DNA of 64,000 nucleotides from Bacteroidetes bacterium UBA6063 (lineage in GTDB: Bacteria > Bacteroidota > Bacteroidia > NS11-12g > UBA9320), in NCBI GenBank assembly GCA_002428905.1, contig DIYD01000106.1:37732-101731 (forward strand), given 5' to 3'. The position numbers and the translations under genes are program-made. The stretch's first letter is position 1; each line of letters starts with the position of its first letter. The notes beneath the pieces were generated by a model. It saw only the letters and a list, made by a program, of their open reading frames with translations. It had not been told where the DNA came from and did not search any database. Of the stretch, positions 37,521 through 46,665 are shown piece by piece.

Positions 37521-39747
37521 TACCCAGGCTTTTCTTAATCTCGTACATTGAATCGTAATATTGGCTTTTCCCCAGGTCATCGGTAAACTGGTGCTTGATC
37601 CGTTCGGTCTGAACATGCGTCACCTCGTTCCGGTTAAGGTTGACCAGGATAAACGTGAATTGAACCTCCGAATCAGGAATCCCCACTCTTCGAAGAGCGA
37701 GATACGGAAATACAATAGGTTTTAACCAGGTTAAATAAGGAGAATCTGTATACCCGTTATCGAAAATTACGGTAGACGAAAACAAGTAGTATTGACCGTT
37801 GTATCTCGACCTAAGTTGGTCGGTATACGAACTGTATACAGGCAGTATGAGTTGCGACGAAGACAAAACCCGTTCCTTAACCCAGGCATCGAGAATATAG
37901 TTGTCGTTCCACAATACAGAAGACGTGGTATCCTTATTTGTCTTGTCGAGATCTACGAGATACACCCCGTTTTTTACCGCGGCTGAATTGATCCACGAAG
38001 CAATATTCTCTTGATGAACTTCATCCTTCCAAAGTGTGGGAATAGCAGACCGGGGCTCAATATGAAACGAATGGACCCTGGGTTTACCAAAGAGAATCGT
38101 ATCCGCATTCTTACTGGGTTTCTTCGAAGTTTCGACCATCTGATCTTTACCCCACCAGTAGGTCTTGGTATAGTAGTTTGTGCCGGATTCGGGTATTGTA
38201 TATTCTTCCTCAAATAGGTCGCTCACCTCCTGTCTGTGTGCATCCGCAACTGTTTTAAGCGCCGTCTGTATATACGCCTTTCTAAGCCTTTTTACTTCTT
38301 TCTTAGACGGTACCTCCTCCATTTCCTCGTCTTCAAACAGCACCCCACTGCTAAAATGTGTTAAGGAAGAATTTACCTCCTCTTTAAGGTTGGCCATGGC
38401 CAATCCCAGATAATGATCAATCGTGGTATTTTGACCATACTGCATCTTGAGTTTCATGCTCTCGCGGGTTAGTACAACATACCACTCTTCTGCACTCAGT
38501 AAGGTAAAAAATCGAATCATATGTGAGATGTTCCAACCATCGCTACCCAGTGAAACGATCCTGGTATTCTCCGCAAACCTGTACTTGTTGTAGAAATATT
38601 TGTAAAACAGGTTGTTCAGGCTTAACCATCGATAGTAATTCAACTGATCACTACTACCATAAACGTGTTCAAGCTCAAGCGTTAAATAATGGGCTCTGGC
38701 ATATTGTGCTGAAGAAAAGAGGCTAAATAGCATTTCCATGTAACACAACTTCTTCATTGACATAAACGGTTCACTTGCCTGTGTTTTACTATCCAGAATG
38801 TTCTTCAATTCTTTGCTGGTGACATCAGAAGCCACGATTTTATCCAATCTTTCTTCCCAATCGGGATGTGTACTCCGGTCTATATCCGATTCATCTTGTT
38901 CCTCCGACTCTGTAGAATTTACCGTGTACCACCAGGGCTTGGAATCATAGAAATTCTGATAGCGTTCTTCTCGTGTGGCATCAAATTCCAGATAGATCTC
39001 CGGGAAATGGAATTTGTCATCTTCGAGGTATTCCGGATTCCATTGATAGCCTCTAACCCATCTGGATTCTGGTGCCAAATTGGCCAATCCCCGATACATA
39101 TTCTCCTTACTGAATCCGCATTTTAAATACAGGATAGCCCCTAGACTATCCGCTTCAAGTTCATTCGCTCGACTGTACTTGTAATAGGATTCAAGTTTGG
39201 TATCTATGCTGGCATTTTTACCGCGCACCTTTTCCGACAAATCTTGTCTTTTCTTGTAAGCCAGGTAGTTGTGTTTGCGTATGTAATGCGCTAATTCATG
39301 GCAAAGAATAAAGGCGAGTTCTTCACGGTTGTTCGACTGTGCTATTGCACCTGTTGTAATGAATATAAAACCCTGATCTGTTGAAAACGCATTAAATATG
39401 GGTGAACGCAGTACGTAAAATCCAATGTTGTCTTCAATGTTGTTCTTATTCAGTATCTCCTTCGCTATAGAACTAATATAGGCACTGACGCTGTCGCCGA
39501 ATAGAACGGTCCCACTCTGAAGCAGGTCTTTGATGTTTAAACGTGCATTAACACCAAAATCTTTGGTTTCACCGTTGGCCATCGATTCGTTAATAATGTC
39601 CTCCGTATACTTTAAAAACTCCGAAGGCACCGGCCCCTGACACTCCAGGGGTTGGTACAAATCCTGAGCGACAGACAAGCGTGGGGCGAACAATGCGACC
39701 AACAGACTTATTATAATGCCGTATTTTGTCTTTTTTAACGCGATCAA
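37513..39747 (-). CDS. M48-family metallopeptidase, exported, with long C-terminal extension
   Basis: The protein has 744 residues from a TTG start at 39747; no ATG precedes the signal peptide, which ends at LSVAQ. The zinc site is HELAH (residues 150-154) with the third ligand in ELEADSLG (196-203), as in BepA/Oma1-type M48 enzymes. Unlike compact M48 enzymes it continues for about 530 residues after the peptidase domain. BepA-like enzymes police outer-membrane protein assembly, so linkage to a barrel and a lipoprotein gene suggests an envelope quality-control or maturation role. That is inference. Confidence 0.85.
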   Translation of the reverse strand: MIALKKTKYGIIISLLVALFAPRLSVAQDLYQPLECQGPVPSEFLKYTEDIINESMANGETKDFGVNARLNIKDLLQSGTVLFGDSVSAYISSIAKEILNKNNIEDNIGFYVLRSPIFNAFSTDQGFIFITTGAIAQSNNREELAFILCHELAHYIRKHNYLAYKKRQDLSEKVRGKNASIDTKLESYYKYSRANELEADSLGAILYLKCGFSKENMYRGLANLAPESRWVRGYQWNPEYLEDDKFHFPEIYLEFDATREERYQNFYDSKPWWYTVNSTESEEQDESDIDRSTHPDWEERLDKIVASDVTSKELKNILDSKTQASEPFMSMKKLCYMEMLFSLFSSAQYARAHYLTLELEHVYGSSDQLNYYRWLSLNNLFYKYFYNKYRFAENTRIVSLGSDGWNISHMIRFFTLLSAEEWYVVLTRESMKLKMQYGQNTTIDHYLGLAMANLKEEVNSSLTHFSSGVLFEDEEMEEVPSKKEVKRLRKAYIQTALKTVADAHRQEVSDLFEEEYTIPESGTNYYTKTYWWGKDQMVETSKKPSKNADTILFGKPRVHSFHIEPRSAIPTLWKDEVHQENIASWINSAAVKNGVYLVDLDKTNKDTTSSVLWNDNYILDAWVKERVLSSSQLILPVYSSYTDQLRSRYNGQYYLFSSTVIFDNGYTDSPYLTWLKPIVFPYLALRRVGIPDSEVQFTFILVNLNRNEVTHVQTERIKHQFTDDLGKSQYYDSMYEIKKSLGNE

Positions 39748-39751
39748 CTCC

Positions 39752-42055
39752 TTAGATTTTGTTCAGTTTACTCTGTATTGTTTGACCGTTATACGTCTCC
39801 ATATCAACCACATAAATCCCCACCGGTAATTGCGAAATGTCCAACTCGTCCCCAGAATGAATGCCATCAAATGTGCGCACACAAACCCCTTGTAAATTGA
39901 TAATTCGAACCTTTTTAATCCCTGCATTATAAGGGGCTATTAAGCGTATGTTGTCTGTGGCAGGGTTCGGAACCACTGATACACGCTTCGGTGAAACTTC
40001 TGATTCCGAATTCGATAGCATATCCCCGGTATAAAACGTAAAAAACCGTTCAGGGTCTCTATTTCTTTTGGGGCCAATGGCTACTATAGACCACTTATAT
40101 GTTGTGTTATTCTTAAGCCCGTTCACCTGAAGTTTAGTTTGACTTTGCACTTTATCAAAGAAAACGATTTGGGCACTTTCGACCGTATCCTGATAAATGA
40201 GCAAATAGTACTCTTCAGCATGGTCTTCTTGTCTTATCCGCCAACGAAACTCGGTTGAATCGGATTCGACACCGTAACTTGAGTCAGGCGGATAAATAAG
40301 CACAGGATGTCTCACGTAATCCGGATTACTCGTTGTGCACGTTGCAGTTTCTGACCATTCCGATGTGTCGATTGGGTTTACTCCTTGTGTCCGAACATAA
40401 TAGATCTCACCGCTTTCAATGTCCGGTGGCAACCGGCTACTGGATGTGTTAGTTATGATGTCCGTATTGAAATTACTGTCTAGACAAAACTCATAATACA
40501 TGTAGCCCGATTCGTCTCGTGTTCTTACCGGAGGGTTGTAATACGCAGGGTAAACCAGGTTATACGTCTTACTGGTAAACTTCGGGCGTTTGGTTATTCG
40601 CTTTTCCAAAACATTAGACCAACCTCCCGTTCCGGCGTCGCTCACATACCTCATTTTTATGTAGTTGGTAGACTGATAGATAAAACCTTCATTGTAATAT
40701 GCCGTAGCGGTAGGAATGACTCGTTTTTTGAGTTCGGGCGAATTAAAACCGGGTGTGGTATCGTACCAAAACTCCTGCGCATATTCGTAATTCTTTGCGG
40801 GCGAACCAGTAACGAATATTTGTATTCTGTGATCACTGGAATCCTCCGGATCTACAGAAGTTGGCCAGCGAATGGAACACCAAACGATGTTGTCATAGGT
40901 TACCCATGGCATCCAATGGCTTCCTACGCGTTGTCGTATTCTGGCTTTATATAGAACCGGATCCAACGATAGCGATAGTGGGAATTCATTTATACCCGGA
41001 CGTTGGGTCACGTCTTCAATCCGCTCATAGAGCAACGGACTGTTGAAATTGGCCGATGTATCAATTTGAAATTGAATGGTATTTGCACATGCCATTTGCC
41101 AGGTCCACACCGAGTCTTCATTAAAAAGCACACTTAGTCGTGCTTCAGGAATGTCGTTGCATGGATTGAATTTGGTTCGATGCTCTAAGGTATCAGAGCC
41201 GTATGCCAGTACTTTAAGATAAAAGTCACCGCATCGATCAGGGTCATACTGCAGCACTCGGTTTCCAATAACCAACGAGTCAAAGATCGGATTTTGGTAG
41301 AGCCCATCGTCATAGATATAGAAATGCAATCGCGACGTGCCGTCTAAGCCCGTGGTAACCGTCTGTCTTATTTGTATTTTTCCATCCCAGCAGCCTCCAT
41401 TCACACTGTTACGAAACCAAAACTTAGTCCATACGGATTTAACTTCCGACCATGTGCTTGTATCACCATGGTAAATGGTTCTGCTTCTGTAATAATATTG
41501 CGTTTCGTCTTTCGAAAAGCGTGCGTTTTTGTCAAATATCTCGGCAAACTGCGAGTTCATATCAGGGGACCGATCAACCTGAATTTGGAAGTGCAGATCA
41601 AAATATCGTTTCCCGACCAGTGTTGGCCCAGTGGTTTGAACAGTTATGGTATCCGCATAAACTACGTCTAGCTGCTTGATTGTGGTAAACGTGTATGTGT
41701 TAGACCATGTTGATGAATCGTTGCGTTGATAGGTATATACCTTCGCCCGCCAATAATAGGTTTGATTCAGCTTTAACCCAGTCAGACCAAAGTACCGAAT
41801 GAACGAATCCCTTAGTTGAGGAGAGTCAAAGTTGGGCGAAGTATCGACCTGATAGCGCATTTCTTTACCTCCTACGGGGTAGTTCATGTGTAGGTAAACC
41901 TCATTCGGATTTAGGTCTTTTTCCTCTTCAAATGGTGCAACATGTATTGGTGGATCAATGGCAAAAACCGGCTCAACAACCAATAAGGTGAGCAAGCCCA
42001 GTAAACAGCTTCTTAGCATCGAAACCAATGGGGATATCACGTTACTTTTGGTCAT
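39752..42055 (-). CDS. Secreted fibronectin-III-like protein, T9SS type A
   Basis: The protein has 767 residues from the ATG at 42055 (MTKSNVISPLVSMLRSC). A later Met could also begin the signal peptide, which ends near VFAIDPP. Repeats of about 90 residues contain the pattern YQVDTSPNFDSPQL / FQIDTSANFNSPLL / FWYDTTPGFNSPEL, each followed by YYWRAKVY-type strands, i.e. Fn3-like modules. The C-terminus is a type A sorting domain (VVPNPATDNIRLIAPY ... LPVGIYVVDM). Its stop is 4 nt before the M48 gene, so it likely heads the M48/barrel/lipoprotein operon. Confidence 0.82.
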   Translation of the reverse strand: MTKSNVISPLVSMLRSCLLGLLTLLVVEPVFAIDPPIHVAPFEEEKDLNPNEVYLHMNYPVGGKEMRYQVDTSPNFDSPQLRDSFIRYFGLTGLKLNQTYYWRAKVYTYQRNDSSTWSNTYTFTTIKQLDVVYADTITVQTTGPTLVGKRYFDLHFQIQVDRSPDMNSQFAEIFDKNARFSKDETQYYYRSRTIYHGDTSTWSEVKSVWTKFWFRNSVNGGCWDGKIQIRQTVTTGLDGTSRLHFYIYDDGLYQNPIFDSLVIGNRVLQYDPDRCGDFYLKVLAYGSDTLEHRTKFNPCNDIPEARLSVLFNEDSVWTWQMACANTIQFQIDTSANFNSPLLYERIEDVTQRPGINEFPLSLSLDPVLYKARIRQRVGSHWMPWVTYDNIVWCSIRWPTSVDPEDSSDHRIQIFVTGSPAKNYEYAQEFWYDTTPGFNSPELKKRVIPTATAYYNEGFIYQSTNYIKMRYVSDAGTGGWSNVLEKRITKRPKFTSKTYNLVYPAYYNPPVRTRDESGYMYYEFCLDSNFNTDIITNTSSSRLPPDIESGEIYYVRTQGVNPIDTSEWSETATCTTSNPDYVRHPVLIYPPDSSYGVESDSTEFRWRIRQEDHAEEYYLLIYQDTVESAQIVFFDKVQSQTKLQVNGLKNNTTYKWSIVAIGPKRNRDPERFFTFYTGDMLSNSESEVSPKRVSVVPNPATDNIRLIAPYNAGIKKVRIINLQGVCVRTFDGIHSGDELDISQLPVGIYVVDMETYNGQTIQSKLNKI

Positions 42056-42113
42056 GCAACGCAATATATAAAAATCTATTAAGCCAAGAGGTCATTCCAT
42101 GGCCATTTCGATC

Positions 42114-42776
42114 CTATGCTTGTTCAAGAATTTTGTGGATATCGATGTTTTCCAGAATGGTTTTATCCGTACCATGAATCGCTGTTTGGGCCATAGCTCT
42201 TCCCAGTTGTACAGATGTGATGCTTGAACCTTTTCCAAATAGTTTAAGCAGCGGATATAACGCACGAGAAAACGTATACATGAAATTAGGTTCTTTACGG
42301 GGCTTAACCGGATAGATATATGCTGGGCGGAATAAGTGGACTGCAGAAAAACCAACGTTCATCAGGTAATTCTCCGCCATTCCCTTATACCGGGCAAAAG
42401 CCATTCTACTCTTTTCGGTTTGATCAGCACCTGCACCCGACAGCAAACAGAATGTAGCGTCTGGGCTGCATGTGCGCAGTGCATCCGCAAACACCTGTAC
42501 ATAGTCGACAGTTATTTGACGGAATTGCTCATCTGGCACCGCGTTGGTATAAACACCAACACAAAAAACCGCCGAATCCACGTTTTCAAAATGCGATAAA
42601 TGGTTTTGGTAATTCATAAAATCCTCTACAACCACTTCGGTTAGTTTAGGATGATGCACTGACCCCTTTCTTCGCACTAATGAAATCACGTTTTTAACGT
42701 CATTGGATTCCAGGCAATAGGTTAACGCTTCATGCCCAACCATACCCGTGGCTCCGGTAAACAATATTGTTTTCAT
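42114..42776 (-). CDS. NAD(P)-binding Rossmann-fold protein (atypical SDR, HTATIP2/YbjT-like)
   Basis: The 220-residue protein has the nucleotide loop TGATGMVGHEAL at residues 7-18 and a Rossmann alternation. LLSGAGADQTEKSRMAFARYKGMAENYL holds the Ser and the Y-x-x-x-K-like pair of atypical SDRs. The C-terminus resembles HTATIP2-type oxidoreductases. The substrate is unknown. It is the last of a four-gene run (TetR, SDR, MBL-fold, this gene), 9 nt after the MBL gene. Confidence 0.82.
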   Translation of the reverse strand: MKTILFTGATGMVGHEALTYCLESNDVKNVISLVRRKGSVHHPKLTEVVVEDFMNYQNHLSHFENVDSAVFCVGVYTNAVPDEQFRQITVDYVQVFADALRTCSPDATFCLLSGAGADQTEKSRMAFARYKGMAENYLMNVGFSAVHLFRPAYIYPVKPRKEPNFMYTFSRALYPLLKLFGKGSSITSVQLGRAMAQTAIHGTDKTILENIDIHKILEQA

Positions 42777-42785
42777 TTTATGTAT

Positions 42786-43823
42786 TTAAGTATAAGCCTC
42801 CCACCAGCGTTCTCCCTTAAAGTCTAAGTGATTGAATTGCTCTCCAATTCGTGGTGTTAGTACAAGTAAGTTTTGTTTTAATGCCTCTGCGGTATATCGT
42901 TCAATCGGTTCTTTCCAGGTGTGTTGCGCCAACGAAAATCCAGCCCAGTGTACGGCAACTGTTCTTTCCGCACCAACATCATTCGCCGCTTTAACGCTTT
43001 CCTCAGGATACATGTGAATCTGGTGCCAATTCTCATTGTATTGACCGCATTCCATAAAAGCTATATCGAATGGTCCTAAGCGTTTACCCACTTCTTTAAA
43101 ATGATCACCATACCCGCCATCTCCGCTAAAATATATGCGGTGTTGTTCGGTAATGAACACCCAACCACCCCAAAGTGATTTCGAGTTATCACGTAAACCT
43201 CTTCCCGAAAAATGGCGCGTAGGTGTGAAGGTAATTTGAATTCCCTCTAGTTCTTTGCTGTCCCACCAGTCAAATTCCCGAACTGAATTCGGGTTTACAC
43301 CCCATTTCTCCAAATGTCTTTCGGCACCAAGGGCGACCCAGTATTGTTTCGTTTTTGCTTTCAATTTGTTGATGCTCGCCATATCCAGGTGATCATAGTG
43401 ATCATGGGTAAGCAAAATCAAATCGATCGCTGGAAGTTGATCAATAACGTCCAGTGAGTTCTTGGAAAAGCGTTTATTCGGAACTGGTGAAATAGGAGCG
43501 GCGTTCGGCCCAAGCATCGGGTCTATAAGGATATTTAACCCGTTTAGCCGCATGAGTAGTACGGAATGACCATACCAAATAAATTGTGGTTCAGTCGAAG
43601 ACGTGAATCGTTCATTATCAAATGATTGTATTGGCAAAGCATCCTTCGGTTCCCGGCCTTCTGTTTCGAAAAACTGCTTGTACAGTAATTTAGGTAAGGT
43701 ATGGAAATTCAATTCCATTTTGGTTTCTTCAATGTTCATGAAACGATCATTCTTCCATTGAGGAGATTTACTGTATCGTTGTTTTAAGGCCGGAGTTACC
43801 TTGCCTCCAAATTGTTTCGACAT
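42786..43823 (-). CDS. MBL-fold metallo-hydrolase (NAPE-PLD/UlaG-like)
   Basis: The 345-residue protein has the metallo-beta-lactamase motif LLTHDHYDHLDM (near 137-148), ATVLIDP-like LNILIDPMLGPNAAP (near 94-108), PTRHFSGRG (near 198), YFSGDGGYGDHF (near 228) and VAVHWAGFSLAQHTW (near 289). This set matches the NAPE-PLD/UlaG-like subgroup. Human NAPE-PLD cleaves N-acyl phosphatidylethanolamine. A phospholipid or lipid substrate here is possible but unproven. It lies in the presumed TetR-controlled run. Confidence 0.87.
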   Translation of the reverse strand: MSKQFGGKVTPALKQRYSKSPQWKNDRFMNIEETKMELNFHTLPKLLYKQFFETEGREPKDALPIQSFDNERFTSSTEPQFIWYGHSVLLMRLNGLNILIDPMLGPNAAPISPVPNKRFSKNSLDVIDQLPAIDLILLTHDHYDHLDMASINKLKAKTKQYWVALGAERHLEKWGVNPNSVREFDWWDSKELEGIQITFTPTRHFSGRGLRDNSKSLWGGWVFITEQHRIYFSGDGGYGDHFKEVGKRLGPFDIAFMECGQYNENWHQIHMYPEESVKAANDVGAERTVAVHWAGFSLAQHTWKEPIERYTAEALKQNLLVLTPRIGEQFNHLDFKGERWWEAYT

Positions 43824-43869
43824 ATCTTGTATTTAGGCTGTCAACAAACGCGACATGCAATCTAGTGAA

Positions 43870-44697
43870 TTATTTAACTTGTGTCATGATCACACGGTCG
43901 AATACCCGATCTCCCAGATACTTTCTGATCCACAACATGGGCTTTGCATATTTACCAGCAACATATCTGGTCTTGGGTCTATTTGAATCAATAGCTTTTA
44001 CGATAACGTTCGAAATAACCGAAGGTGGGGAGAATGAACCCGGCTTATTATATCCTTCTTGCGTTGCTTTTGCCAGTTGCTTTGAGATATCTTCGTAAGC
44101 ACCGCCAATAGACCGGTCAACCATGGGTTGGTACATTACATTTCCAAATTCAGTTTCAATCGCACCAGGCTCTATCACAACCACGTCAATGCCAAATGGT
44201 TTGAGTTCCAGTCGCAAACAGTCGCTCCAACCTTCCAGTGCATGCTTTGTAGCATGGTAGAAGGCTCCAAGCGGGGTATACATTTTTCCGCCCATAGAAG
44301 ATATGTTGATGATCTTTCCGCTGCGTTGAGAACGCATGTGAGGCAACACGCGTTGAGTTAGATCTACCAGGCCAAAGAAATTGACGTCAAATTGCCTACG
44401 AACGTCGGCTAAGTCGGTGTCTTCTACCGCACCATAAACAGCGTATCCCGCATTATTGATCAATACATCAATTTTCCCATGTGTCTCAATGATTGTCTTC
44501 ACTACGTTTTGGATATCATCCGAATTAGTGATATCCATTTTTAAGGCGTTCCCACCTGCACTGACCAGATCCTGCATCTTTTCAACTCTTCGAGCTACAC
44601 CATACACCTCATGGCCTTGTTTGATTAAGTCTAAAGCGGTCTTTTTTCCAATTCCTGAGCTCGCTCCGGTGATTAGAATAACGTTCTTCTTTTTCAT
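43870..44697 (-). CDS. Short-chain dehydrogenase/reductase
   Basis: This 275-residue classical SDR has TGASSGIGKKTA (residues 10-21), NNAGYAVYG (85-93), the catalytic Ser in NISSMGGKM (near 138) and Tyr/Lys in YHATKHALEG (near 151-155). The sequence after it (VVIEPGAIETEFG) is typical. It is a cytoplasmic NAD(P)-dependent reductase of unknown substrate. A palindrome matching the TetR operator lies 12 nt upstream of its start, so it is probably controlled by the neighbouring TetR protein. Confidence 0.9.
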   Translation of the reverse strand: MKKKNVILITGASSGIGKKTALDLIKQGHEVYGVARRVEKMQDLVSAGGNALKMDITNSDDIQNVVKTIIETHGKIDVLINNAGYAVYGAVEDTDLADVRRQFDVNFFGLVDLTQRVLPHMRSQRSGKIINISSMGGKMYTPLGAFYHATKHALEGWSDCLRLELKPFGIDVVVIEPGAIETEFGNVMYQPMVDRSIGGAYEDISKQLAKATQEGYNKPGSFSPPSVISNVIVKAIDSNRPKTRYVAGKYAKPMLWIRKYLGDRVFDRVIMTQVK

Positions 44698-44708
44698 TGT
44701 ACTAGTAT

Positions 44709-44722
44709 TAAGTGATTACTTA
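44709..44722. promoter_or_regulatory. TetR-type operator upstream of the SDR gene
   Basis: TAAGTGATTACTTA is a perfect palindrome with 5-bp arms and a 4-nt centre. It matches the two palindromes at the tetR promoter (consensus TRAGT-N4-ACTYA) and sits between tetR and the SDR gene. Confidence 0.55.
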
Positions 44723-44744
44723 CTTATTTTGTTTGTAAAATTTT

Positions 44745-45272
44745 TTATTGACGTATGTATTTTTTGCGCAGCACTTTCAACATGGTCTTCTTATCGATAT
44801 TGTCTCCTCGTAATATCACTGCCATCACAAAGCCATCCATATAACTTAAGATCAATTGGGTTTCTGCATCAATCTCTTCGAAATTCAACTCTCGAAGTGC
44901 ATTTGCAATCAGATCATAAATCGGTTTCGACATGGAATCGTCGTAGTACTGCGTTTGCCACTTTAACCCATAGACCAACCGCCAAAACGTATATTCCGAC
45001 TCGTCTAGAGTAAATGGCAATTCCAACAAGGTTAGAATCAACTCACTCGGATCCTGGATTGATCTCAGGTGCTCTAATTCCTTATAAATCTTATCCTTAC
45101 CCATTTCCATGATGCTCTTCAACAATCCCAACTTGTTTTCAAAATGTCGAAAAATCAACCCTTCAGAAACACCCGCTTTTTTGGCAATGGCACTGGTTGG
45201 AACGGCATCGTATCCTCTGTTCGCAAAAAGCTCTAAGGCCGCCTCTACAATTCGTTGTTGTTTTTCAGTCAT
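44745..45272 (-). CDS. TetR/AcrR-family transcriptional regulator
   Basis: I start it at the ATG at 45272 (MTEKQQRIVEAALELFANRG), giving 175 residues; a GTG at 45290 would place the start inside the operator. The HTH is canonical: TSAIAKKAGVSEGLIFRHFENKLGLL (residues about 27-52). The C-terminal ligand domain is not assignable. Two matching palindromes bracket its promoter, so it is very probably autorepressed. Its gene lies between the photolyase and the SDR/MBL/NAD-binding genes. Confidence 0.9.
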   Translation of the reverse strand: MTEKQQRIVEAALELFANRGYDAVPTSAIAKKAGVSEGLIFRHFENKLGLLKSIMEMGKDKIYKELEHLRSIQDPSELILTLLELPFTLDESEYTFWRLVYGLKWQTQYYDDSMSKPIYDLIANALRELNFEEIDAETQLILSYMDGFVMAVILRGDNIDKKTMLKVLRKKYIRQ

Positions 45273-45279
45273 GCTTAAA

Positions 45280-45293
45280 TGAGTATTCACTCA
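45280..45293. promoter_or_regulatory. TetR operator O1
   Basis: TGAGTATTCACTCA is a perfect palindrome (5-bp arms, 4-nt centre) immediately downstream of the -7 element of the tetR promoter and 7 nt before the tetR ATG. A bound regulator would block transcription. Confidence 0.65.
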
Positions 45294-45325
45294 CAAAGGT
45301 AAAGATAAAAGAAGGTTACGACCAA
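45294..45325 (-). promoter_or_regulatory. tetR promoter
   Basis: On the minus strand TTG (45325-45323) is 21 nt before TACCTTTG (45301-45294), a full match to the Bacteroidetes -33/-7 consensus. Operators flank it on both sides. Confidence 0.65.
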
Positions 45326-45340
45326 GAAAAAAGCAAGAAA

Positions 45341-45354
45341 TGAGCATTTACTCA
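45341..45354. promoter_or_regulatory. TetR operator O2
   Basis: TGAGCATTTACTCA matches O1 in 12 of 14 positions and lies 61 nt from it, just upstream of the tetR -33 element. It overlaps the last codons of the photolyase gene. Confidence 0.55.
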
Positions 45355-46634
45355 CTAATGCCGTCTCGATAAGTCTTCAACGCCCGTTCTCGTGCCATTT
45401 TATGATCCACGATTGGCCGGGGGTATGTTAACGTGCCCCAATCGGGAAGCCATTTCCGTATGTACTTTTGTTCCGCATCAAATTTTTTCACCTGAGTATC
45501 GGGATTAAATATGCGGAAATATGGCGCGGCATCGCAACCAGTTCCTGCCGACCATTGCCAGTTTCCATTGTTGGAGGAAAGCTCATAATCGAGCAACTTT
45601 TTGGCAAAATAGGCTTCACCCCATCTCCAATCGATCAGTAGGTGCTTGCACAAGAAACCAGCCGTTATCATACGTACCCGGTTATGCATATAACCCGTAG
45701 CATTAAGTTCGCGCATACCCGCATCAACCATCGGGTATCCGGTCATACCTGTACACCAGGCATCAAACTCTTCGTTGTTGTTTCTCCATTGTACTCCGTT
45801 ATATTTTGATTTGAAGTTTCGCGTAACCACATCTGGAAAATGCCAAAGAATCTGCATGAAAAACTCGCGCCATATAACTTCTGACAACAACACGGCATTG
45901 TTCCTAAATGTGTTCACCACTGTTCGCACGCTAATGGTGCCAAATCGCAAATGCGGACTCAAATTGCTTGTCCCATCGATTCCAGGGTAATCCCGTTCAT
46001 CTTCGTAGTTCTCCAAACCGGAAAGTTGGTACGGTTTAACACCAATTTCAGATTTCTTGAAGCCTATGGAGTTCAGATCTGGAAACTCACTTTTGCTTAA
46101 CGGGAACCAATTCCATTCGCGCGGAGTATGATTCGCCAGCATGTCTGAAGTAAGTCTACTCAACCACTGATTTTTATACGGTGTATAAACAGTATAGGGC
46201 AAACCATCCGCTTTTACCACGCTCCCAATGTCTTGAACGACATGATCTTTAAACTGCAAGAATGCAACTCCCTGCTCTTTCGCCAGATTCTGTATTTGTT
46301 TATCGCGCTTGATACCGTACGGCTCATAATCTTCATTACTGTAGATCGCATGTACCTCATATTCAGACAGAATATCGTTCCAAACCTCTACTGGTCTTCC
46401 TACATAAACTCGTATACCAGAATTCCAATCCTTTAGCTTGCGATGAATGCCTTCCAGCGTCTCATGAATGAAACCGACACGGGCATCGTCACGATCCAAA
46501 TCTTCCAGAATATCATCATCAAAAATGAAAACGGGCAGAACCGGTAGACCCGATATTTGTGCATGATAAAGGGCTACGTTGTCTTCCAAACGAAGATCTC
46601 GCCTGAACCAAAATACTGCTGTGGGCTGTGTCAC
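45348..46634 (-). CDS. phrB: Deoxyribodipyrimidine photolyase/cryptochrome
   Basis: The 428-residue protein begins at GTG (46634); an in-frame stop lies just upstream and no ATG fits. The N-terminal antenna domain starts VFWFRRDLRLEDNVAL. The FAD domain shows LSPHLRFGTISVR (near 226), WREFFMQILWHFP (near 258), GYPMVDAGMRELNATGYMHNRVRM (near 301), DWRWGEAYFAKKLLDYELSSNNGNWQW (near 334) and the electron-transfer Trp residues. It repairs cyclobutane pyrimidine dimers with blue light. It is 31 nt after acr3, so it may be read with the ars operon. Confidence 0.92.
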   Translation of the reverse strand: MTQPTAVFWFRRDLRLEDNVALYHAQISGLPVLPVFIFDDDILEDLDRDDARVGFIHETLEGIHRKLKDWNSGIRVYVGRPVEVWNDILSEYEVHAIYSNEDYEPYGIKRDKQIQNLAKEQGVAFLQFKDHVVQDIGSVVKADGLPYTVYTPYKNQWLSRLTSDMLANHTPREWNWFPLSKSEFPDLNSIGFKKSEIGVKPYQLSGLENYEDERDYPGIDGTSNLSPHLRFGTISVRTVVNTFRNNAVLLSEVIWREFFMQILWHFPDVVTRNFKSKYNGVQWRNNNEEFDAWCTGMTGYPMVDAGMRELNATGYMHNRVRMITAGFLCKHLLIDWRWGEAYFAKKLLDYELSSNNGNWQWSAGTGCDAAPYFRIFNPDTQVKKFDAEQKYIRKWLPDWGTLTYPRPIVDHKMARERALKTYRDGISE

Positions 46635-46665
46635 ACATTACATAACACAACGTATGACATTATGT

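Noticed and set aside
39752..42064. TTG start three codons before the ATG of the secreted Fn3-like gene
   Set aside because: The ATG at 42055 gives a normal signal-peptide start.
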